Positions 56,404 through 64,000 of a stretch of 64,000 bases of DNA are shown piece after piece. Positions within the stretch are counted from its first letter, which is position 1, and every line of letters starts with the position of its first letter. The translations under genes and the position numbers were made by a program. The notes beneath the pieces were generated by a model that was not told the origin of the DNA, ran no database searches, and saw only the letters and a program-made list of their open reading frames with translations. Location of the stretch: NCBI GenBank assembly GCA_963691705.1, contig OY829537.1, positions 63,278,304 through 63,342,303 of the forward strand, written 5' to 3'. Source of the DNA: Viola odorata. Its lineage: Eukaryota; Streptophyta; Magnoliopsida; Malpighiales; Violaceae.

Positions 56404-57838
56404 TGACGTGCTGTCGAGACACCTCAAAAATAATATATAATTCCTGTAACAAGTGCACAATTAAACTGTGTATAGTGGTACAGGGTCGATCCATAAAGAC
56501 TAAGGTGGCACTGTCTTGTGTTGTGCAACAAGGGCAAACAGATCAGAGCAGTAACAAGTAACGGGGGGTTTTCAAGAGTTGGTTGATTAATATCTAAGAA
56601 AGCAGTAACAGACAGTAATAAAATGAGTAATAAATCAATAGAGAAGGGAGTTCCCAGTAGGAATCTATCTCGGGTTACTTTCAAAGTCGGTCGATCATTG
56701 ATGCAATGATCTTCTATCCCTCGCTGATAGACGCGCTATGGGGACCAGGTACGTTTAGGTCCCCTGCTTCCTTTCGTACGAGAAACTACCCCAAGGTATA
56801 TTTATGGAGTAGTCTTGACACTTCACCGACCCCAAGGTTCATTTATGGGAGCAATCCTCGAAGGCCCATGAAGATGAAGGAAGACGCGCCCAGGGCGAGA
56901 CACTCAGTACGTTCGAGGCTCTACCCTGATTACTTACTTAACCCAATCAGACAAGACCAGCGACCTGATGATGCTGATTGGTTCTCTACTTGACCCTGCA
57001 GCTACGCGTTAGATATAACCACAGTGATGACTTTAATCGCCTAGGGCAAACAACTAGTTGATCAGGCTAGAAGTAGTTCTAGTAGAATTGACAAGAAATC
57101 ATTAAATAATTAAATACCAACCAAGGATATATTAATTTCAATTCGACCTCACAGCCTTCTTAAGCAACCTTTGATGATCCTACTAAGAACAATTGAGCTT
57201 AGCCGCTCATATTAGAATTAAAATGAATAAAGGAATAAAATTGCATAAGAGATGAGAATGAAATCGGAAAACTCTTATTTAGTACCGGCCGGAGCAAAGC
57301 TCCGGTGAGAAATAATGGAGGCAGAGGTGAAGTCTCAAAATCCAAGAGTACCGCCAGATAATAGAAAAGAAGATGTCCAAACCCTCAGACTAGAAAGGGT
57401 TTTAAAAGAAAATTACAAAAGAAGAAAGTTCCAAAAAATGGAAACTAAATAAAAAGATATCCTAATTTAATTGGAGATCGTCTAGGAATATTTTCTTGCC
57501 AAAACGGGAAAAGCTGGATTAATGGGATTAATTCTCTGATTTCTTTAAAAAAGGAGTTTCCTTGTCCGTGATTTTCCTTTTCTGCGCTGGAGTCCTCTAC
57601 TGCCGCACGCGTACAACTACAAGGGCAAGTTGTTGCCTGCATGCTGTCTGCTAACTGCTGCAAGGCCTCGCTGCTCAAATCCGTCCAGAATCCATGAAAA
57701 ATGCATCTTCTCGATATTTCCTTTCCAAAAGCTCTGATCTACTAAATAGTGTGAAAACAAGAGAGGATCAGTAGCACCATGATCAAAATGAGCCAGAAAA
57801 TGAGTGGGAAAATAGCACAAAATGCATCATATCAAACA
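56404..57838 (-). repeat. Athila LTR in reverse orientation (left arm of a long inverted repeat)
   Basis: 1435 bp. Read on the minus strand it starts TGTTTGATATGATGC right after a polypurine-like GTAATGTGGGGG (57839-57850) and ends CGACAGCACGTCA at 56404. It therefore looks like the 3' LTR of a minus-strand Athila element. It matches 58962-60400 in inverted orientation almost end to end, with mostly C/T-type differences (4 in a 91-base sample). The 77-codon open frame inside (57445-57678) has a counterpart in the other arm and is LTR noise. Confidence 0.85.
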
Positions 57839-58961
57839 CCCCCACATTACCCCGATGCTCGCCCTCGAGCATTACACTTAAAACAACGTCTCAATAAGAA
57901 CAAATGGTTTCCCACAAAAAGGCATATAGGAGAAGCATACTCGGCACACAAACACAATATCCAATCAATACAACCTCCTACCTAGATAGCATCCACATCA
58001 AACCCAAGGAATAACGAAACCAAGGGAGAGACTTTCCCACATCTAGCTAGCCGCGATCAGTCCTCACATAGGAAATGATGTTTGCACTCATACTCAGAAC
58101 CAGGGCAAGGTGTTTGCACTCAATAATACAAATGGTGATGCACAAAACCAGATTTGCAATAGCAACCCGAGTACGTAGTACACATGCGTGGTCAATCATA
58201 CAATCATAGAAACTTTGCAAAGGGTGGAGCAAGAGAATATGTAAGAGAGAGAGAGAGGGTTCAAAGAGAGGGAGAGAGTGAAGGATAGAGGGTTTCTAAG
58301 CTGGAAAAAGCAAAGTGGCGAGAGAGCCTTCTATTGGCAGCAGCGAGGGCAAGACAAAGAGAGCTGGTGGGCAGTGGGGTATTTTCTTCTTTTGGCAGTG
58401 CTATCGGTCTTCTGGTCTTCTTCATGCTTTGCTCTGCTTCTGATTTGTACTCCTCTTTAGCTCAAAATTTTTTTTGAATTTTTTTATTTTTTTTTTGGAC
58501 TTGAATTTTGAGCAAAAGGGAGCGTGTACAAATTGTTTTCATCCGTTAGACTGGAGTAGCTAATTTTTTTTATCGAACGACTTGGCTTCAACGCATGATT
58601 GTTTTCAGTGTCTCGGTCTAGATCTTCATTTCCATATCGCTCATCGTATGACTTGGTTTGAGCGTCTAGGTCTGACCGTCCGTTACCCCCACACTAGAGG
58701 TTTTGTTTCTCTTTGCGTTCTGAAGTTGCTTGCCATACTACTGCTTCCAGCACCCAGATCTTGCAGCTCGATACCTCCACACTAGTGATTTTGTTTCTCT
58801 TTGCCCCACCTTGCTTGCTGCCAGAGGACATCTCTCACCTACTAAGAATAGAAAATAAAGGCTCAAATGGTTAGAAGGGTGGTGAAAAAGAAGTGAGTTG
58901 TTAGGGATTGTCTCACATAATGCAATGAAGTCGCCACCCTATTTATTTCTAGGTTTAGAGA
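57839..58961 (-). other. Athila 3' noncoding region (minus strand), spacer of the inverted repeat
   Basis: Next to the LTR the minus strand reads 'gctcgagggcgagcatcggg', the homologue of the sequence before the other Athila LTR at 41840-41870. Two 'tagtgtggggg'-like phrases (near 58690 and 58782 on the minus strand) also fit Athila 3' noncoding DNA. A GA-rich run lies at 58240-58280 and T-rich sequence at 58465-58495. No coding region is seen. The right boundary with the other LTR is not a clean terminus. Confidence 0.6.
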
Positions 58962-60400
58962 AACCTAATATGATGGATTTTATGTTATTTTCCCACTCCT
59001 TTTCTGGCTCATTTTTATCATGGTGCTACTGATCCTCTCTTGTTTTCACACTATTTAGTAGATTAGAGCTTTTGGAAAGGAAATATCGAAAAGATGCATT
59101 TTTTTTGGATTCTGTATGGATTTTAGTAGCGAGGCCTTGCAGCAGTTGGCAGACAACATGCAGGCAGCAACTTGCCCTTGCAGTTGTACGCACACGGCAG
59201 CAGAGGACTCCAGCGCAGAAAAGGAAAATCATAGACAAGGAAACTCCTTTTTTAAAGAAATCAGAGAATCAATCCCATTAATCCAGCTTTTCCCATTTTG
59301 GCAAGAAAATATTCCTAGACGATCTCCAATTAAATTAGGATATCTTTTTATTTAGTTTCCATTTTTTGGAAATTTCTTCTTTTGTAATTTTCTTTTAAAA
59401 CACTTTCTAGTCTGAGGGTTTGGACATCTTCTTTTCTATTATCTGGCGGTACTCTTGGATTTTGGGACTTCACCTCTGCCTCCATTATTTCTCAACGGAG
59501 CTTTGCTCCAGCCGGTACTAAATAAGAGTTTTCTGATTTTCTTCATTCTCATCTCTTATGCAATTTTATTCCTTTATTCATTTTAATTCTAATATGAGCG
59601 GCTAAGATCAATTGTTCTTGGTAGGATCATCAAAAGTTGCTTAAGAAGGTTGTGAGGTCGAATTGAAATTAATATATCCTTGGTTGGTATTTAATTATTT
59701 AACGATTTCTTGTCAATTCTACTAGGACTACTTCTAGCCTGATCAACTAGCTGTTTGCCCTAGGCGATTAAAGTCATCACTGTGGTTATAACTAACGCGA
59801 AGCTGCAGGGTCAAGTAGACAACCAATCAGCGTCATCAGGTCGCTGGTCTCGACCGATTGGGTTAAGTAAGTAATTAGGGTAGAGCCTCGAACGTACTGA
59901 GTGTCTCGCCCTGGGCGCGTCTTCTTTCATCTTCATGGGCCTTCGAGTATTGCTCCCATAAACGAACCTTGGGGGACGGCGAAGCGTCAAGACTACTCTA
60001 TAAACGTACCTTGGGGTAGTTTGTCGTACGAAAGGAAGCAGGGGACCTAAACGTACCTGGTCCCCATAGCGCGTCTATCAGCGAGGGATAGAAGATCATT
60101 GCATCAATGATCGGTCAACTTTGAAAGCAACCCGGGATAGATTCCTACTGGGAACTCCCTTCTCTATTGATTTATTACTCATTTTATTACTGTCTGTTAC
60201 TGCTTTCTTAGATATTAATCAACCAACTCTTGAAAACCCCCGTTACTTGTTACTGCTCTGATCTGTTTGCCCTTGCTGCACAACACAAGACAGTGTCACC
60301 TTAGTCTCTGTGGATCGACCCTGTACCACTATACACAGTTTAATTGTGCACTTGTTATAGGAATTATATATTATTTTTGAGGTGTTTCGACAATACCTCA
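58962..60400 (+). repeat. Athila 5' LTR (right arm of the inverted repeat)
   Basis: About 1.43 kb. Homology to the left arm begins at 'taatatgatggatttt' (58966); the first four or five bases, including TG, are not recognisable. It ends CGACAATACCTCA at 60400, five bases before the primer-binding site. It therefore drives the plus-strand element to the right. Confidence 0.85.
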
Positions 60401-60405
60401 AATTT

Positions 60406-60423
60406 TGGCGCCGTTGCCGGGGA
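60406..60423 (+). other. Primer-binding site (tRNA-Asp type)
   Basis: TGGCGCCGTTGCCGGGGA, 18 bases, is complementary to the 3' end of plant tRNA-Asp as in Athila elements. It lies 5 bases after the LTR end and 30 bases before the gag ATG at 60453. Confidence 0.9.
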
Positions 60424-60452
60424 CTTCGGTACTGATCCTTTCTTTGTTGTGT

Positions 60453-63170
60453 ATGACCAGGTCATCCAATCCGAATCCTTTACCACTCAATCCTGAAATT
60501 CGAAGAACAGAAAGATTAGCTAGAAGGCTAGCCAGACTGTCCGCAGGAGAAAACAATCCCATTCAAAACCCCTCTGAAATAGAAAATCCTGAACGTCTAG
60601 TCCTAGACGCTGACAACCCTAACATGGCCGAAGGACCAGAAGTTGTGAACAATCCCTCCATAGAGGACCTAAATGCCACCACTGAGAAAAACTCCAACTG
60701 TATTGTATGGCTCGAAGTGGCCAACGATTGGACGATCAAGTCTGCTGTCATGCACCACTTACCCAAGTTCCACGGGTTGCCCAAGGAAAGCGCAATCCGA
60801 CATCTCCAGCAATTGCATTCCATCTGCGAGGCCATGAAGCCGCCCAATTTTGACATTGACTACGCTAAACTGAACGCATTTATATGGTCCCTAGAAGATG
60901 AAGCCCGTAGCTGGTTTTATGACTTAACACCTCGTTCCATCACCTGTTGGGCCGATATGTTCAAAGCCTTCATTGATAAGTACTACCCAAGCTCTATGGC
61001 TAGTGTGACTAGAAAACAATTGGTAGCCATATTACAAAAAGAGAACGAGAATGTGGGATAGTACTATGAACGGTTTAAGAAAATGCAAGCTCTCTGCCCC
61101 TCTCATAATTTGGCGGACCACACATTGTTACAATATTTCTACGAGGGACTGCTAGGGAGAGACAGAGCGATAGTTGACGCCGCTTGTAATGGTTCCTTGG
61201 TTGCCCTTACCCCAGTAGCAACCAAGAATGTCTTGGAACTCATGGCCAGGAACGTCGTCACTGTAGAACCAAGCAACATCCAAGACGTACGCTAGGCTAT
61301 CATAGAAAGCTAGTTGACTGGATTCAAAAACCAGTTGACCAACCTCACAGGGATGATTCAGAATCTTTCCACCTATCAGCCCGTGCAGCTCAAAGCATGT
61401 GGAATTTGCAACTTCACCGACCATCCCACTAATGCTTGTCCTTACATACCTGATGAAATCCAAGTCAATGCAGTGAGTAACTATAATAATGGATGGCAAC
61501 ATCCTAACCTCATCTATGGCAATAATAATACTCAAGCGTCTTGCCCTAGTCAGCAACAACCACCACACCCATTCCAGAATCAGCAACAGCCACCTTTCAA
61601 CCTTCAAAATTTAAAGCCACGACCCAGCTACCCCAGTAACTAGTAGTACCAACAGCAAGCTCCACAAGAACCATCACCTCCTGTAGCAACAACCACTGAT
61701 GTAACAAATCTTACCAATGTTATCCTTGAATTACAAAAACAAATGAGTTCTATGGCTGCAGAATTAAAGGAGTACAAGAATGGAGGATGACTACCATCCT
61801 AACCAGAAGCCAATCCGAGGCATGGAGTATATGCCATGACACTTCGTAGTGGTACAGAAATACCATCCCGTGAGCTGCCTGCCCAAGACGCTGAACTACC
61901 TGAACCCGTGCCCGAACCAAAAGAATCCAAGATGGATGTAGAAAAGGAGAAGCGCGTCCACTACGCCAGAAGACACAGCTCTCCACGAACAAAGGAGGCA
62001 AACCCAGAATTCACCGAAGAGTTCATCATGAAAGTTCTTGAGCCTCCATTTCCTCAACGATTAGTCAAATCTAAAAAGGATGGGGAGGATCGTGAAATTT
62101 TTGACATGTTTAGTAAAGTCCAAGTCAATATACCTTTGCTGTAGGCCATTAAAAACGTTCCTCGCTATGCTAAATTTTTAAAAAATTGGTGTGCTAACAA
62201 ATGTAACATAGTAGGTGTGAAAAAGATTAGCGTAGGTGGGAACGTCTCGGTCGTGATCCAACGGAAGCTACCACCTAAGTGCAAGGACAAAGGTATGTTC
62301 ACCCTCCCATGTAAAATTGGTACTACTGACATTGGTAGAGCTATGTGCGATTCTGGTGCAGGAATCAACGTCTTGCCCTTGACGATATATAACAGTCTAG
62401 GCCTAGGCCCACTCACACCAACAGAACTTGTCATCCAGCTGGCCGACCGCTCTGTTATATATCCCGAGGGTGTTATTGAGGACGTCTTGGTGCAGGTTGG
62501 GGACTTCATATATCCAGCTGACTTTTACGTAATCGATATGGGAGACGACCAGTCCGTCAAGGCCTCAAACATACTTCCTGGGTGACCCTTCCTCCGCACC
62601 GCTAAAGCCAAGATTGATGTGCATGATTCCTCCATCTCGCTAGATTTCGACAATGAAGTTGTTAAATTCAATATGTTTGACGATACGAGATACCCCACCG
62701 AGCTTTCTAGCGTAAACTTTATTGATATTGTTGACCCTATTGTTACTAATGTTTCTGCAATTGCTACTGATGACTCTCTACAGCTTGCCCTAGACAGGAG
62801 CATTCCGCCCGCAGCACTAGACCCCTTGGCCTTGACGCTTGTAACTCCACCCGAGTTACAAGAAGTTGTTGTTGTTTTGGAAGAGAACTCTCTTATCCCT
62901 TCTACCCCTATCATTTCTTCTCTTCCAACTGATCATGCTAAACCTCCGCCTTCTATTGTGTAGGCACCTAAGTCGGAGTTGAAGAGCTTGCCCTCGTACC
63001 TCAAGTACGCCTATCTTGGCGAGGATGACACACTCCCAGTGATCATCTCTAGAAAGCTCGATCCTGCTGTAGAGCGTGAACTGGTGTCCACACTCAAAGG
63101 ATACCGCAAGGCCCTTAGATGGACGACCGTCGACGTCAAGGAGCTTACCCCAGCCCTTTGCACTCCTCAA
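60453..63170 (+). pseudogene. Athila gag-protease-RT leader frame with ten in-frame stops and no frameshift
   Basis: One frame throughout, start ATG 60453 (MTRSSNPNPLPLNPE). Gag: retrotransposon gag domain about residues 95-190 (AIRHLQQLHSICEAMKPPNF, then WSLEDEARSWFYDLTPRSIT). CCHC knuckle CGICNFTDHPTNACP at about 61399, then Gln/Pro-rich sequence. Protease: catalytic CDSGAGINVLP at about 62345 and VIQLADRSVIYPEGVIEDVL. Then PFLRTAKAKIDVHDSSISLD and the RT leader LPSYLKYAYLGEDDTLPVII. Stops: TAG at 61059, 61293, 61311, 61641, 61644, 62142 and 62961; TGA at 61788 and 62583; TAA at 61800. All can be explained by C-to-T at CAG, CGA or CAA. Confidence 0.9.
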
Positions 63171-63370
63171 CTAGCTCTAGTAGCCTTAGCACCCACTCAT
63201 GTTGCCCCCAACACCATGATAGTGACTCCGGCCGTCACAGTGACCAATCTCGAGGCCACAATGGTTCCCGCTCCCACTGCTTCAATTACTGCCGTAACCA
63301 GCAAGGGTATGACGCCCATCGCAACACCAGCTCCGCAATCTGCCAACGACATGGCTAAGACAGTAGCCAT
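63166..63370 (+). other. Ala/Thr/Pro-rich open segment at the pol deletion junction
   Basis: The reading frame continues past the RT leader into about 70 codons dominated by Ala, Thr, Pro and Val (VALAPTHVAPNTMIVTPAVT is one part) up to the TGA at 63393. The sequence is GC-richer than its neighbours and does not look like RT or integrase. It joins directly to the integrase C-terminus in another frame. Its origin is unknown. Confidence 0.5.
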
Positions 63371-63628
63371 CACTATAAGTTTCTTTCTCTTATGACCTTT
63401 GATACTGGACAGAAAGTTTTACTTTACAATTCTCATCTTAGTCTCTTTTCCAGAAAATCGCAGTCTCGGAGGACCGGCCCTTACCTTGTCACGCAAGTGT
63501 ATGATCCTGGTGTAGTTGCGATTCAAGATATTGACACGGGCCTCATTTTTCAAGTGCATGACCACAGATTAGAGCTGTTCCATGAGGGTTTCCATCCTCT
63601 CATGGCGGAGCCCCTGGATCTAGAGTGA
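63371..63628 (+). pseudogene. Athila integrase C-terminal fragment
   Basis: TFDTGQKVLLYNSHLSLFSR, then GPYLVTQVYDPGVVAIQDID and DHRLELFHEGFHPLMAEPLD up to the stop at 63626. It is closely similar to the module at 38641-38895. The frame differs from the upstream gag-pro frame, so the deletion junction also shifted the frame. Confidence 0.85.
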
Positions 63629-64000
63629 TTTGAGCAGCCTGCGTCTTGCCCTAGTCGCTTGCAGTCATTTATTTACCCGTGTGAGTACTTTGAACTTTCA
63701 TGCCATGATTTTTTTTGAGTGAATGCATGACTTTGTACTGACTGGATTTGCATGAGACCCCTGGGTATAGGCACCATTAGATGTGGGAAAGCGACGAAAT
63801 GATTAGAAACTTTGCACCCTTCCTTCTTATATTTTTTCTTATTTTCATCATCAGTCCTTTTTGTCTCACATCCGTCCTGAACCGCTCGCGAAACCGAAAA
63901 AGGGGTGCGACAAATATAAAGAACTACAAAAAAAAGCTATGTATGTGAAAATAATTTTGAATAGATGCAAGGAAGGCTGAAGGCCAAATGAAAAGCAAAA
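63629..64000 (+). other. Athila 3' noncoding region (incomplete)
   Basis: Shares 'gagtactttgaactttcatgccat' style sequence with 39390-39420 and 'gggtataggcaccattag' with 40618, but lacks the solo LTR seen there. The window ends within it. Confidence 0.7.

Larger units (their letters stand above)
60401..64000 (+). mobile_element. Athila-type gypsy element, internally deleted, running off the window
   Basis: Order: LTR (58962-60400), primer-binding site, gag (from 60453), protease (about 62217-62620), reverse-transcriptase leader (about 62967-63165), an Ala/Thr/Pro-rich segment (63166-63370), integrase C-terminus (63371-63628), and 3' noncoding region (63629 to the end). The RT core, RNase H and integrase core (about 2.5-3 kb) are missing. 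The 3' LTR should lie beyond the window. Confidence 0.88.

Noticed and set aside
57445..59355. Matching 77-79-codon frames in both arms of the inverted repeat
   Set aside because: They are the same LTR segment in two copies. The arms are too similar for conservation to mean selection.
1..64000. tRNA, rRNA or CRISPR-like arrays
   Set aside because: None was seen by eye. The regular short repeats found are transposon or LTR tandem repeats without spacers of constant length.

Overview
This window is plant nuclear DNA, almost certainly from a eudicot. It has introns with GT/AG boundaries, an AT-rich background, and a dense nest of plant-type transposable elements: CACTA, hAT, PIF/Harbinger, Mutator-like, Stowaway, Ty3/gypsy chromovirus and Athila types, Ty1/copia and LINE. 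I cannot name the species. Only two loci look like host genes. One is a single-exon gene for a small His-run, Cys-rich protein (19642-20088, minus). The other is a two-exon gene for a short, acidic-tailed, probably organelle-targeted protein (22144-22896, minus).

Layout. From 1 to 12.5 kb there is a minus-strand gypsy (chromovirus) relic. Its reverse-transcriptase leader lies near 12.15 kb and its integrase C-terminus/chromodomain near 1.2-1.8 kb. They are separated by a decayed CACTA element carrying TNP2-like and Transposase_24-like genes. The CACTA was itself hit by a solo LTR (3468-4968), an 879-bp hAT derivative (9858-10736) and a Stowaway MITE (11255-11490). From 12.7 to 14.9 kb a 1.3-kb Mutator-like element with about 240-bp inverted ends sits inside a hAT-like foldback. 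From 15.2 to 19.3 kb there is a nearly complete PIF/Harbinger transposon with both of its genes. From 19.4 to 22.9 kb are the two host genes. From 23.0 to 29.3 kb are two hAT elements, the second with a BED-finger transposase pseudogene. From 31.0 to 34.5 kb is a rearranged Harbinger derivative.

From 34.7 to 38.2 kb there are two LINE remnants in opposite orientation, then a cluster of short inverted repeats. From 38.6 to 45.0 kb is the 3' part of an Athila-type gypsy element, with two solo LTRs nested in it. From 45.5 to 47.9 kb is a decayed gene like the 'putative gypsy type transposon' family, then an LTR-like stretch. From 48.0 to 53.5 kb is CACTA DNA whose Transposase_24 gene is split by a 2.7-kb internally deleted copia element. 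From 53.6 to 56.4 kb is a large LTR-like region full of tandem duplications and hairpin modules. From 56.4 kb to the end, two 1.43-kb Athila LTRs face each other as a long inverted repeat. The right one leads into an internally deleted Athila body (gag, protease, start of RT, then directly the integrase C-terminus).

How it works together. I see no operon-like or pathway grouping: the window is a layered record of transposition. Exact target-site duplications let many insertions be ordered. Two element reading frames (Harbinger transposase, Athila gag-pro) are broken mainly or only by stop codons of the kind that cytosine deamination at CAG, CGA or CAA would produce, as expected for methylated DNA. 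I found no convincing new molecular system. The most unusual items are the inverted Athila LTR pair, the Athila frame with ten stops and no apparent frameshift, its Ala/Thr/Pro-rich segment at the deletion junction, and the hairpin modules at 54.4-54.7 kb.
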